64,000 nt of DNA, from assembly GCA_021234155.1 (NCBI GenBank), contig JAJEKV010000054.1, forward strand, positions 5,687,962 to 5,751,961. The letters are read 5' to 3'. Positions 12,350 to 25,500 of the stretch are shown here, piece by piece (the first letter of the stretch is position 1; every line of letters starts with the position of its first letter). The position numbers and the translations under genes are program-made. The DNA comes from Isoetes taiwanensis (taxonomy: Eukaryota; Streptophyta; Lycopodiopsida; Isoetales; Isoetaceae). Under the pieces are notes generated by a model. That model did not search any database. It was not told where the DNA came from and saw nothing but the letters and a program-made list of their open reading frames with translations.

Positions 12350-13804
12350 TGTGATTTTTTTTATGAGAGGAATCAAATCGGCAGGAAGAAGAAGGCCTTT
12401 GAGGTTTTAGCACAGGCTGCTTGCATCAGAATGTTGGAGCATCAGAATGCCAGATCATCATGGATCAGAATGCAGGAGCAGGCTCTGCACGATCTTATGG
12501 CCGAATGTTTGCTTCATGCTGGTTCCGGCGGTTTATGCTGGTTCTGCATTGCCAGCAGAGGCACGCCTCCGCCCTTTTTTTTTCTTGCTTGTAAGCATGT
12601 GTAGCGTTTAGACCATTGGAACTGGCGGGCGATTTACTGACAAAAAATTTAATGGCCCTTGATTTGGCATTGTGCACGGAATATTCCAGAGATCAATGGT
12701 CGGAAATCAAGGACAAGGAAAAACCCGATATAAGGAATGGAAAATAATGAATAAATAAATAAAATGGATGCCATTATCTAAGTATACAACCCAAAAGTCC
12801 ATCTTATTTGCCTGGGAAAACTATTGCCGTCAACATCCTTTCTTGAATAAAATCTGCGCAATTTTCGTAGGTCAAGCCAAGGGAATATATGCTAAAATCG
12901 GTCGGATTTAGAGAGCTTCCCATCATAAATATGAGCCCTTATGTGGACCATGGAAGATGTTCACAAAGGGCTACAAATTCTCTTATTGGGCAGATTACTA
13001 CTTCCAAGCATTCCACGATTGTTGTCCATGTTGTAGAACAGGTCATCCAAAGCAATATTTTGTATGAATCTGCTTCCAAAGCATCCATTCTGTTAAGAAG
13101 TTCTTGGGCAGAACACATCAAGATCACGTCAAGGTCGGCCTGTTTAAGGGAGTATGAAAGGAAAAATTCGTGCACAAAAACAGCATCTCCAACGACCTTT
13201 GCTTGTTAAGCCCAGGAAAAATGGTCAAAGATAAATCCTTAAGAAGATATTGTCTGGGCCTAGCATATTGTCAAAGATAAATCCTTAAGAAGATATCCTT
13301 GGGCCTAGCACAACAAATCCGTATCTAGGTCTGCCGGATTTCAAACCTAATTCGGTCGGGTTTTAACAGCCATTCATCATTAATTTCAAACGAATAAATA
13401 ATTTCGGCATAAGGTTGCTAATTAGCAACCATTTTAGAAAGGAAAAAATTCAACAACTTCACCTCATAGAGAGCTATAATGGTTAAGCAATGGCCTTAGC
13501 CAATAAAGCTTGTCTATACATATAGACAAGGGCCATAAATATATGGGTATATAGGTCCCATTCTAAGAACATTTGAAGCTGTGCAGACTGGATACAGTAC
13601 GAGTACAAAGATATCCAATGGCCATTCTACCTATATGGGTAATAATCAATCAGATAGAATTAATTTTGGGGTTAACCATATCCCAAGTATTGCTACCATC
13701 AAGGCACCATATAAATTATATGTTTGTAAGAAAAGCCAACAAGCAGCTTTACAAAGGTATATACCTCTAAGAGAAACTTTACACTTAAGCATTTATAAAA
13801 TAAA
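12350..13804. other. Non-coding interval with one short direct repeat
   Basis: No recognisable gene. A direct repeat of about 40 bp occurs at 13217-13262 and 13271-13312, built on GTCAAAGATAAATCCTTAAG and GGGCCTAGCA. Confidence 0.5.
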
Positions 13805-13814
13805 AAAATAAATA

Positions 13815-13880
13815 AATAAGTGGATTTTAAACTCAATTTTGTAACGAATGATGTATATGCCCAACTAGACATTCTCACCA
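13815..13880. repeat. Left half of the split dispersed repeat
   Basis: Matches 7240-7302 up to the base A of CTCACCA and then stops abruptly. The continuation of the repeat resumes at 18891. This is the left empty-site flank of the 13881-18890 insertion. Confidence 0.85.
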
Positions 13881-14399
13881 TCCTATATTATAAAACCGTG
13901 GCATCTGTCTGTCCGCCTGATCGACGGCCGAGATCGTCCCAATGTCCCTCCGCCCCGCCCAACGGCCCAAATTTCTATATTTGCCTTCGCCTTGGTGGAT
14001 GGCTCAGATTCTGCCACTCAAACAATTTGGCCTTTCACGTGACCTTTCCCCCATGTGTTTGCCAAGCCAAGGGGTTATAGTCACGTCTTTTGTGGCAGCA
14101 CAATCTTTCCAGGCCAGGCAATTCTGAAGCCACATAATGAACTGGCAAGGAAGGCCGGATTGGAAGCCTTGGAATTCCATATACAAATGCGAAGGAAATG
14201 ACAGAGCACCCCCGAAAGCATCTGGTAACCCTCTCTTCCCTTCGCAATTCATTTCGGCATTGAAATAGCAGGTACGGGCCAGACATCCAACCCAATTGTG
14301 GAGGATTTAAAATATTTTCTGCTCTGAAGCTTTTGTTCTTTGAAGGCATTTGAGCTGTTTAGTACATGCCCAACCCAAATGTGACTTTATAGAATATTA

Positions 14400-14935
14400 T
14401 ACTACATGCATTAACATTGCAGAGCCAGCTCAAAAAAGCATATATGATGTTCCAACAAATGCCTAAGCATTTGTATAATTCTATAATTGCAAAAGATGCC
14501 CAGGAAGGGCAGTTAAGAGATGCACTTCGTCTCTTCCAACAAATGCAAAAGAGAGGTGCCATCTATTGGAACACAATGAGGACAGTTAAAGGAGGCATTG
14601 CATCTATTTTACCAAATGCCTCAGCCTGGCGTGTTCTTACGGAATGCCCTGATTTCTACTTATGCTCATCTAGGATACTTTGAGGAGGCCATTAAAATGT
14701 TTGATTTGATGTCTAACAGAGATATTACATCATGGAATACAATGATAACCATATTGCTGGAATGGGATGGCTGAATTATGTATCAGGCTTAATTCATAGA
14801 ACGCCAATGAAAGATGTTGTTTGATGGAATACCATGATTCCAGCCTATGCTGTCTCCAACACTATTTCCACTTGGTGGCTCAGGATGCTTATCTATACTG
14901 GTCAACCAGAAAGAAAGGGCCATGCTCTCAAGCAA
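14400..14935 (+). pseudogene. Pentatricopeptide repeat (PPR) gene fragment
   Basis: In-frame pieces resemble several consecutive 31-36 residue PPR helices: YMMFQQMPKHLYNSIIAKDA, QEGQLRDALRLFQQM, then in other frames AYAHLGYFEEAIKMFDLM, DITSWNTMI and a final WNTMIPAYA. The SWNTMI and LFDxMP signatures are typical of plant PLS-class PPR proteins that act in organelle RNA editing or processing. The reading frame is broken by indels and stops (for example before WNTMIPAYA), and there is no start or C-terminal E/DYW domain. It is most likely a captured or decayed copy inside the 13.9-18.9 kb insertion. Confidence 0.7.
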
Positions 14936-15749
14936 TAAACTCAGGAGACGGCAAGCATCTTCATTTACCTAAAATTTAGGAGCAGAAGGTATCAAAAGCT
15001 TACATCTTCAACTTAAAAAGATTTTTGCTCTGAAGCTAGATCTATCTACATTTAACTTTGTCAATCGATACATATATTAGTCTCAGCTAAATCTATCTGC
15101 ATATTCTATCTTTTCTTTCCTCATCTGACTGGTTCTACTCGATCTCCAAGTCTAGGGTAACTGCTCTACTCCCTTTTTAATGCAATAACAATTAAAATTG
15201 TGAAGCATCAATTCTAATGTGCATTTCTCTGCAAAATTTTGGCAGGATGGTCTTGGTTCTCTCCGCATCTCCTTCTACTCTTTCTCTAGATTTGAGGTTA
15301 GTCCTCCAATCCCTGTAAAAGCCAGAAATACTTATCAAATGTGATGGAAACGATTTATACAAGGTCACATGGCTAGCCAGACTGGAAGCAGATGGCTGAA
15401 AATGCAATGAAATTTTTAAGCTTCAGGTAGAAGGGATAACGACTGTGCCATTCCATTCTCTGCAGGATAACTATGTTTGTCGTGGTCACATGCATTGTGG
15501 CAGCAAATGAAGGTCTTCTTTTTTACTATGATATTGGAATTTCTGATAAGTCTTTTAAATTTAAGGTTCAGTATTTTCACGGCCATGGAGCAGTCAGTTA
15601 GTTCAGTGACATGAATTCCTATGAATTACTACAAGAAAACGACCCCAGTGTGTTATTTTGAATTAGGACCTTTGATCCATATTGGCATTATCATTTTGAA
15701 CCATGTTTGTCTTAAAAAAGTTTGTTTATAAGTTATTCTATTTGAAAGT

Positions 15750-16100
15750 ATGAACTGGATCAAGAACTGGACCAGGAACAGGGACTAGAGCAAGAATTGG
15801 AGCAGGAACAGGGACTGGAGTAAGAACTGGAGCAGGAGCAGAAACCGGAACTGGAGCAGGAGCAGAAACTAGAGCTGGAGCTGGGACACCATCAAGAATA
15901 TGGTCAGAATCTGGGGCATGAACTGGAGCAGAGGCAAGAGTCGAATCGGAACATGGAACAGAAACAGGAACAACAAGGACGGAATCAGGGGCCCACGATA
16001 CCGCACGGATCGAAGTCGATGTTGGTGTAGAGACCTGATCTGTAGATGAACTGGAAGTAGAGCTAGAACCAGCAAATCGAAATGATGTGAAAAAAAAAGG
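15750..16100 (-). pseudogene. Fragment of a gypsy protease-RT linker
   Basis: Closely matches the low-complexity linker of the gypsy element at 59.85-60.23 kb, in the same orientation: shared blocks include ATCAGAATCTGGGG-type, GGGCCCACGATAC and CACGGATCGAAGTCGA. The left part is a run of imperfect GGAGCAGGAACTGG-like units that would encode Pro/Val/Ala-rich protein on the minus strand. There is no RT or LTR next to it, so it is an isolated fragment. Confidence 0.75.
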
Positions 16101-16265
16101 GCTAAAATCAATGGCTCAGAAATGGTGCACTCTAGATGTACGCATTAGTACATCCATTTGAATACATCACGAAATCATATGAAAACCTTAGTGAAAAGCG
16201 TACAAAAACACAAAGAAAACCCCCTGTTATTATGCCACATATTGATTATTGATACAAGAAATTTA

Positions 16266-16285
16266 TCGCGGCGGCCAAGGCCGCC
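16266..16285. repeat. GC-rich perfect hairpin
   Basis: GCGGCGGCC and GGCCGCCGC form 9-bp arms around a 2-base loop, inside otherwise AT-rich DNA. GC-rich hairpins of this sort are common near Helitron 3-prime ends, but the expected CTRR is not seen at the usual distance downstream. Confidence 0.6.
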
Positions 16286-16392
16286 GCAAACATTTCTCTT
16301 TCTTGACCCTATGTGTGCATAGAAGTGAGTCTAGCATGTTGGATATAGCAGTTGCATAAAATTATTCAAAGAAATATTTGCACATATATTGT

Positions 16393-16512
16393 AGAAGAAA
16401 AGGATAATGTTACTCGAAGGGATAGTACTTGGTCCAATCCAAGAACCAATTGGAGAAGAAAAGGATAGTGTTACTCCAAGGGATAGTACCTGGTCCAATC
16501 CAAGGACTAATT
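16393..16512. repeat. Tandem duplication of about 61 bp
   Basis: Two adjacent units beginning GAAGAAAAGGATA and containing GGGATAGTACYTGGTCCAATC. A few mismatches separate them. Confidence 0.7.
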
Positions 16513-18890
16513 GGATATTGGATACCTAACAGAAGCTCGTGGATATGGATGCATTCTTGGGCTTTTCCATTTATTGCAATTCTGGCAAGCATTGCTCTGA
16601 TTGAATCAAAAACCCAATCCCAATGTTGGCTGAGAAATAGAAAGGCCCTTAGACAAATGTTGAACAATTTGTATCATTTGATCTTCCCAGTCTGTAGGCT
16701 ACAACTTGCATCCTTCCAATCTCAAACGTCAGGCTTCACCTAAAATCACTTAAACAAAATGCTTTACTATCTCCCCTAATGGTCTTTTCAAGCTTGGTTC
16801 TCAAAGTCTTTGCCTACTATCATCAAAATATCCAAAAAGATCTTTTGATATTCTTATCACCGGCATTATACCACCATAAAGTGTTTTAGCCAGTACATTG
16901 TAACTTATGCATCTGCATTGTTCCATCTGAGAATCTTAGCAGTGAGAAGCCCTTTTGCCAGCGACATAGGTGCATCCCATTGTCCCCAGCGCTAATCCTT
17001 CCAAATGTTAGATTGTTAGTCATGTCACAATATATTAGAATTTTATAGGCATTATAACACGTGGCAGGCACACCTTGCTCAGACTGACAAACAAATGAAT
17101 AAATAGGAAAGCATTGATTACGGCAGGCATTGAAAAACATCAGATATCTTCTTGAGAGAAGTATCAGAAGCATCGGATCTGCCTGATAGTTATGGATATG
17201 CTGCAAACAGATTGAATCGATGGCTTTTATCAGAGTTTTTTGTTGCTGCCCTGGCTTTTTCTACCCCGAATTTATTGACTCCGGCAAATCGCCTTCTATT
17301 TAGTTGCTCTGGGTTTTTCTACCTGGATTGGTGTTCTATTGAAACTTCTGATGCTCAAATAAAAAAATAGAGGGATGCCTAGTTCTGCACTGATTTGCTT
17401 GCATCTAAGGCCAACAGAGTCCAAATATCAGTGTTTCTATGCAATAAGCAGGCCTGCCTATCCGATTGCCTGTCGCTGTTTTGGACACACAACCATCCTA
17501 TGAATCCTAAAATAGGTCGCTTTTAGTGCGACCAAGACCCACCCGTGTAGAATCTGAGTTCTTTTGAAGAGTAATTGTGTGCCGATACTATCACAACTTT
17601 AAGGGCCAATCTTCAAATTTCGGCCTATACAGAAGCACATTTAGTCAAGAACTTCTTCAAAACCAGGAGTTTTCTTCAATTCCGGTCGAGTCAGCCTGGG
17701 CCAGCAAAATCGGCCTATTTCAGGCCCGATTCCTTCACAATTAAAGCCCGCTTCAGTAAATTTCAACCAAGAATCAACCGCGTTCTGCAAGAATCCGACC
17801 CTATTTTCTCTGATTCAAACCCTAGCATGCATAAATTTCCTTAAGTCGGTCAGTTTCGGCCTGCTCAAAGACAATGCTGGCAAGAACATCAATTGGCATA
17901 TCCCTTAAGATATCCATCCGCTTAGTATCAGCCTGATTCAGGCCCGATTTTCTATTTCTATCACAGCAAATCCAGATTTTGGTCTGATAATTAATGGCAA
18001 CCATCTTGATATTGATATTCAGCCAGGAATCTGATGATGCTGCCTTAGCAAGAATCTGGCCCCATCAAGCAGTTCTACGCCTGTTACTCCGTTGTTTACT
18101 GTAGCTCCAGAGCAAGTAGTCCGGCGGAATGGCAAGAACTGGTCCGTCCTCCCCTTTTTTTTTCTTTTTCTTTTTCCCATATTTTTTTTAAATCTCTATT
18201 TTTTTCCTCAGAAACCTCAGAAAGGTACGTGTCATTTTCAGAGATAAGCATCACAGATGAATATACCAAAGGCATCTTTCTAAGAGAGTGATATATGTTT
18301 TGATAATACAAATTATTGATGTTAACTTATGTGCCATTCCAAAGCACACGTGGCACTTAACTGTTGACATATAACGTATATTAGGTCGCCAACTTTTATA
18401 ACCACATGTATTGATAACCTTTGTATACATTTCAAAATTAATGAAATCCAGGGTTATTAGCACCACAAGTTTGTTCTGACATCACAACTTCCCCAACCAA
18501 CAAATCATATTCATATTGCAACAACGTTCAACACAACAAGTGCTTTACGCCCCAGCAACACTGGGCACTTTTCTTTACATCACTATTATTGCACGCTTTC
18601 CTCATTGACCAAAACATTTAAGGCTAGCAAGCAGAAACACTAGCCGTGTTCTTCACCTTTTGATTCTAGCAATCACCTTTTTTCCTGATCCATTTTGCCA
18701 AATCGACCCTTTCCTTAGGTCGCGACGTTCTGCCTAAGGCACTGGTTAACAATCCTTTTTGTGATTTAGCAAGGAAAACGCTTTACATAAAAACTCAACT
18801 TAACGTCACTTACTCATAGACAACACATTAGTCTTTGAATCTTTATATACAATCACATAGAAAGCCCACCAATAGTGAGTAATTTTCCAG
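16513..18890. other. Remainder of the insertion; no recognisable gene
   Basis: No protein family recognised on either strand. Near 18550-18567 there is an imperfect inverted repeat GCCCCAG/CTGGGC. Otherwise plain non-coding sequence. Confidence 0.45.
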
Positions 18891-18990
18891 TATCTTTATT
18901 AATGTTGAACTTAATCCCGACGAAAATCCCAACGACGTTGGACAGTTTTCTAATAAGCATAAAATACATGATGATAGATAAAGAAAATAA
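18891..18990. repeat. Right half of the split dispersed repeat
   Basis: Begins exactly with TATCTTTATTAATGTTG, matching 7303 onward, and runs to the AGATAAAGAAAA end. Together with 13815-13880 it rebuilds one uninterrupted copy of the repeat. Confidence 0.85.
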
Positions 18991-19533
18991 AAAACAAGTG
19001 TACTTTGAAATCAAAAGAATATTCCCAAAGGTTTCTACCTTCAGGCAACCCAAAAAATAAAAAGCTTCAGCAATAAATGCCGTGTGGTGTGCGTCAAGGC
19101 TGTTTGGCAAAGTCAGAGGATAATTGTGGTTGAAATTAGAAAGTTTCTAAGCAATTTTTTTTTACAATACAACTTACGGCTTCAGACTTGACATATTCTT
19201 CCACCCAAGGAAACAATTGGAAAGTTTGGGCTAAAACGTTTGCCCAAGACGTGGCGTCCTTTCTTTGACAATAAATGTTGACAATGTCATTTATTGGCGT
19301 TTCAAATTCAGATTAACCTAAATGAATGAACCAAATCAAATTCAAATTGGTGCTTTCGAATATTCGAAGATAGGTACGAAATCGCGACCGTCAAAGTTCA
19401 ACGACTCCTTGGAACATCCCAGCCGTCCAGATTCGAATTTAAATTTCCCTCAAAAACAAACGGGGGCAGTTTAGTAAAGAGCACGACGTTGCCCTATTCT
19501 CGTTTGGTTGATCTCTCTTCAACCAGTTCTACT
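18991..19533 (+). promoter_or_regulatory. Upstream region of topoisomerase II with a perfect palindrome
   Basis: This 540-bp interval precedes the start codon at 19534. TTCGAATATTCGAA at 19355-19368 is a perfect 14-bp palindrome. No convincing TATA box is visible close to the start; proliferation genes in plants are often TATA-less and driven by E2F or MSA elements, but I could not find a clean match to either. The transcription start is unknown. Confidence 0.35.
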
Positions 19534-22500
19534 ATGGCGACCGTAATGGAGGAAATGAGCTTTGAGCAGGAAAACATGGAGCCTGTGAAGAAGAAGGTTA
19601 GCGATTCAGCCATTAGAGGATTCGTACTTTTTTTCTGAATCTTTTCCTTACATTCTGCTATTTTATGCAAAATGAATGATCCAAGGTATATATTTCTCAT
19701 ATGCAGGGCGCCAAAACTAACAAGGCAACCAGTGGAGCCCCAAAGGCAGCAAAACCACTTCAGTCTAGCATGGCTCACAACAAGAAAACCATTGAAGAAA
19801 CATACCAGAAGAAAACCCCTCTGGAACATGTTCTTCTGAGGCCTGATACTTATGTAGGATCTATTGAGAAACATACTCAAAATCTATGGGTCTATGAAAA
19901 TGGGCAGTTGGTTCACAGACCTGTGAGCTATGTGCCTGGCCTTTACAAAATATTTGATGAAATACTCGTCAATGCAGCTGACAACAAGCAGCGCGATCCT
20001 TCTATGGATACTCTTCAGGTCGAAATCAATGCTGAACAGAACTTGATCTCTGTTTTTAACAACGGAGATGGTGTTCCGGTCGAGGTTCATGCTACAGAAG
20101 GGATATATGTTCCCGAGCTCATTTTTGGAAATCTATTGACAAGCAGCAACTATGATGATGATGAGCAAAAGACTACCGGAGGTCGCAATGGATATGGTGC
20201 AAAGCTTGCCAACATTTTTTCTACAGAGTTCATTATTGAGACAGCAGATGGCCATCGCCAGCGTCGTTACAAGCAGGTTGGATGCCTAATTTTGATTTAT
20301 GTTATGAAGATAAGGTTCGAATAGGCTTAAGCTTCTGCTCGACCGATTTTTTCAGGTGTTTGGCAACAATATGTCTGTTAAAGGAGATCCTGTGATTACG
20401 AAATGCAAACCCACCGAAAACTGGACGAAGGTTACATTTAAACCCGATCTTGCACGATTCAAGATGACATACTTGGAAGAGGATGCTGTAGCGCTCATGT
20501 CTAAGCGTGTTCTGGATATGGCTGGATGTCTGGGTAAGACAGTAAAAGTGGAACTGAATGGCAAAAAGCTAGCCATTAAATCTTTTGCTGACTATTGCGG
20601 CCTCTATCTGGCTACTGCTCAACAGAACAAAGAAGAGCCTCTTCCAAAGTCAGCGTCTTTTCTAAATTTCTCCTTCGTTACTTCTAAATTGCTATGCTAA
20701 GGCATGTCTCCTATTACAGAATTTACGAAAAAGTGAATGATAGATGGGAGGTTTGTGTGAGCTTAAGCGACGGACAGTTTCAGCAGGTATCCTTATTTGC
20801 ATTTAAACTTGGGCACCTCGCTGTTTGCACAATTTTAATGAATCTCATTGCTCAGGTAAGCTTTGTCAACAGCATTGCCACAATTAGAGGTGGCAGTCAT
20901 GTAGCAGCCGTGACTGATCAGATTACAAGTCATATCATGACAATTGTAAACAAAAAGAACAAAAACTCCGGAGTGAAGGCATTTCAGATAAAGAATCATT
21001 TGTGGATTTTTGTCAATTGTTTGGTTGCCAATCCTGCCTTCGATTCTCAAGCTAAGGAAACTCTGACAACCCGTCCGAGTGCATTTGGATCTAAGTGTGA
21101 TCTGACTCCTGAGTTCCTGAAAAAAGGTAATGCATAGTTTGGTTTAAATGCTTCTAATTACCTTATCTCCTTTGTAGTCATAACATCTACTCAATGAGAG
21201 GTCTGAACGTTCCTTGTTTTGCACAGTTGCAAAGTGTGGAGTAGTTGACAATGTTCTTACGTGGGCCGACTTTAAGCAAAGCAAGGACCTGAAGAAAAAT
21301 GATGGAGCAAAAAGACAGAGGGTGACAGGCATTCCTAAATTAGATGATGCAAATGATGCTGGTGGCAAGAACTCAGAAATGTGTACTTTAATATTAACAG
21401 AGGGAGACTCGGCAAAAGCTCTTGCAGTATGTAGATTATGTGATTTAAATAGATATAGAGAAAGCCTTCAAGCTTATAATATGAAGTTTATATTCTGCAG
21501 ATGAGTGGAATAAGTGTTGTTGGTCGTAACAACTACGGCGTTTTTCCCCTACGAGGAAAGCTCTTGAATGTTCGTGATGCCAGTGCCAAGCAAATAATGG
21601 AGAATGCTGAAATTAACAGTATTAAGAGGATATTGGGGCTTCAGCATGGGAAGGCATATGAAAATACAAAATCATTACGTTATGGTATCAGGTGAAGCTA
21701 CAACTTTTGAAAGCATGCATTTTCTTTATTGCTGCTAATGATATTCCTTTCTTCTTTGCAATCAGGACCATGATGGGTCACATATCAAGGGCTTACTTAT
21801 AAACTTCATCCACTCTTTTTGGCCATCCCTTCTAAAGGTTCCCCAATTCCTTTTAGAGTTTATTACTCCAATTATTAAGGTAAATGTAACCATATCTGCA
21901 AAGGCTTTGCACATGACATAGGATTTGACATCAGTTTCTCTATATTTTATTTAGGCAACAAATAAGAGTGGAAAAGTTCTTTCATTCTACACAATGCCTG
22001 AATATGAATCATGGAAAGAGTCATTAGGAGGTGAAACTAAGGGCTGGACCATCAAATATTATAAGGTTTGTGGGGGATTTTTGACATGGTGTGAACTGCT
22101 GATTCAATGTATTTTTATACCTTTAGGCCCCAACTTGACTCTTTATTATGCATGATATAGGGTCTGGGTACAAGTACTTCAAAAGAGGGTAAGGAGTACT
22201 TCAGGGACCTTAAGAAGCACAAAAAAGACTTCGCATGGGAAAGTGAGGGCGATGGAGATGCTATTGACATGGCATTTAGCAAGAAAAAAATAGAGGCTAG
22301 AAAGAACTGGTTGCGGCAATATGAAGTAAGATTTCTACCTTTTTGTACATTTATGAGTCTTGAATAGCCTGGCTAACATGCTTGGCAATGGTTTCAGCCT
22401 GGAACATTTCTCGATCAAAGTGCTAAGGTTATCAAGTACAGTGATTTTGTGAACAAGGAGTTGATTCTCTTCTCTATGGCTGATCTATCAAGATCAATTC

Positions 22501-25500
22501 CATCTATGATAGATGGACTAAAACCAGGCCAGCGCAAAATTCTTTTCTGTTCATTCAAACGGAACTTTGTAACACAGGCCAAGGTAGCACAATTTTCGGG
22601 TTACGTATCAGAGCACTCTGCCTATCACCATGGTGAGCAGAGTTTAGCAAGCACTATAATTGGGATGGCACAGAACTTTATTGGAAGCAATAACATTAAC
22701 TTGCTTGCCCCAATTGGACAGTTTGGAACAAGGAACCAGGTGAGATATACTTCTAACCATTTTTTTGGTGCCTACTTTGGGAGTAATGAAAGATAACACT
22801 GATCTCAATTGTAAAACAGGGTGGTAAGGATCATGCCAGTGCACGTTATATATTCACCTGCTTGGCTCCCCTGACAAGGACCATCTTTCCAAAGCCAGAT
22901 GATGCTCTTCTTGAGTACTTAAGGGAGGATGGACAATCAATAGAGCCAGTGTGGTCAGAATGCAATATCCCAACTGTTTGCTTTTTATTGAGTTTGTTTC
23001 TTGACTGTGTAGTTTCTGAGTTACATTATCCTACCTTATCAGGTATGCTCCTATTATTCCAATGGTTCTGGTGAATGGAAGTGAAGGCATTGGAACAGGT
23101 TGGAGTACATACGTTCCAAACTACAACCCACGGGACATTATTGCCAATATTAAGCATTTACTCAATGAAGAGCCCATGGAACCAATGGAACCATGGTATA
23201 AAGGGTTCAAGGTATTTATGATTTTGTTTTAATATGATATTTTATTCCAATGTCATTCTTGTTTTCATTTGGTTATGATTCATAATATCTCTCCTTCTCA
23301 GGGAACAATTGAGCAATCAGCAACGAAAGAAACAGGCGTGACATATACTATCACTGGCGTAATTGAACAAGTCAATGAAACAACCCTTCAGATCAGTGAA
23401 CTGCCTGTCCGAAAGTGGACACAGGACTATAAAGAATTTCTTGAGACATTGATGAATCCAACTGATAAGACAAAGGAGGCCTTTATCAGGGTTGGTGCTT
23501 AGCTTAAGATTTTATGTTATTCCGTTCAAAAGTTGGCAACTGATTACATCATTATTTCTGATGACTTCCAGGACTACCGAGAGCATAATACTGATACGAG
23601 GGTGCATTTTGAAGTTCATCTATCAGAGGAAAACATGGCAACTGCACTTGCTGAAGGGTTGGCTAAGAAATTCAAGTTGACCACTACAATCAGCACAAGT
23701 AACATGCATTTATTCGATGAGAAAGGCGTTATCAAGAAATATGAGACACCAGAGCAAAGTATCCATCCCATTTTGTGACATTTTATCTCGTACATCTATT
23801 TATTATTTTCTACCATACCATTGTTTACTTAACATAATCTTTTAGTTCTGGAATCGTTCTTTCACATCCGCCTGGAGCTCTATGTACAGAGAAAGGTATG
23901 CTTTTGGGATGTGCACAATTTGGGTCAGTAATTCTATGCTAAATCCACTTCTCTATTACAGAAAGTTCAACTGGAAGCAATGCAACTTGAATTGCTTAAG
24001 CTTGATAACAGAGTCAGGTTTATTCTTGGAGTTGTCCATGGAGAAATTATCGTCAACAATAGGAAACGAGCAGAACTTCTAGCAGAGTTGAGAAGCAAAG
24101 GCTTTACTCCATTCCCAAAGAAATCAAAAGGTGCTGAACCTGTTGTACTTGGTGGCGATGCCATAGAGGAGGACAACGAAGAAGGAGATGAGACAAAGTC
24201 TGCGGTACGCTCGGGAGATTATGAATATTTGCTATCAATGGCAATTGGCACTTTGACATTAGAGAAGGTTCAACTACTTTGTAATGAAAAGAATAAATTG
24301 GAAGCGGATGTTGAAGAGCTTCGACAAAGTAGCCCTAGATCACTTTGGGAAAAAGATCTTGGGAACTTCCTTCAACAACTTGACGTACATCCTGCTTTGC
24401 CTTTGGATTTTACTTACATTCTTATACCTTGCGTGGCTTATCCGTTGGATTTGTATTCTTTTGCACAGGCTCAGGAATTGGAGGAGGCTAAAGAAGAAGA
24501 GTTTGAGCTAAGCAATATGGCAAAGGAAGGTGCTGCTATTTTCAAGCGAGCCAACTCAAAAGCTCCAAAGAGGGTAACGAAACCCAAATCTGAGAGTACC
24601 CAAACAAGTAACTTAACTGCGCAACCTGTGGCCCGGAGCAGTAAGAGTTTTCGTTATCTTCACCGTAGATAATAAAATTCTATGCACCAACCTTTTTCTC
24701 GCGTGTCTTATTTCCGCAGAAAATGACGACACAACCAAACCTAAGGGAAGACCAAAGAAGGCTGCCATTGAGGTGGTAAGCATTCTGAACTACTTGAACG
24801 TGGAAACTTGATATTTACCAGATCCCGATTCACTGACCTGCAAGTGTTCTTAGATGGAGGAGACTGAAGACCAAGAATTGAACCTTAGTCTTCGTGAGCG
24901 ACTAGCAGCTTATGCCTCGAAAGCAAATGACAAGAGTGAGTTTTAACTTGCAAGTACAATTTATTTTAGTTCGAAACATAAACGGTTTGCACATGGATGC
25001 AGTCCCCGAGCCTTCAACAATTTCAATTGAGATGGAAGATGCGGGTGATGCAAGCAGCGACGTGAATAAGATATCCCCACCTGTGGCAAAAAAGAATGCA
25101 ACCAAAAAACCACCCGCTGGAAGGGGCAGGAAAGCTGCTGTTATTTTAAGCGACAGTGAAGAAGATGAGGGCAGTGTGGAGCTGTCTGATTCTGACTACG
25201 AGAGTGACAAGCCGGCGAAGAAAGAGAAAAAGAAAGCCGCTGCCCCATTAGCTGCACCAAAGGCAGCTGTGAAACCCAAAGCAGCAGTGGCTGTTCCAAG
25301 GAAACGAGCCAACACCAAGGCTAAGCAGGTTGAAATAGCTCAGCCAGAAGCATCTCCTGGACACAAGTCTCCAAATAAGAAAGTTAGAAAGATGAGATCC
25401 TCACCTTTCCATAAGAAGAGCGGTTCTGTCATTCCAATGCTATCTGGCCTTTCAATCGACTCTTCCCCTGATGTAGAAGATATTAAGCCAGCAGCAGATA

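Larger units (their letters stand above)
13881..18890 (+). mobile_element. Candidate non-autonomous Helitron, 5.0 kb
   Basis: The insertion boundaries come from comparison with the uninterrupted repeat at 7232-7397: the left half of the split copy ends at A13880, the right half begins at T18891, and no target-site duplication is present. The insert begins TCCTATATTATAAAACC. Insertion between A and T, a TC start and no duplication are the known hallmarks of Helitrons. The interior has no Rep/helicase gene but carries a PPR gene fragment (14.4-14.9 kb) and a gypsy linker fragment (15.75-16.1 kb), which fits the Helitron habit of capturing sequence. Weak point: the 3-prime end reads TTTTCCAG rather than the canonical CTRR, and I see no clear hairpin immediately before it. 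Confidence 0.55.

Noticed and set aside
12939-13209. Overlapping frames on both strands near 13 kb
   Set aside because: No recognised family and no codon-level evidence; likely chance in non-coding DNA.
18840-18890. Canonical Helitron 3-prime hairpin plus CTRR
   Set aside because: The end reads CCAG and the nearby inverted bases are too short; the Helitron call rests on the A|T site and TC start instead.
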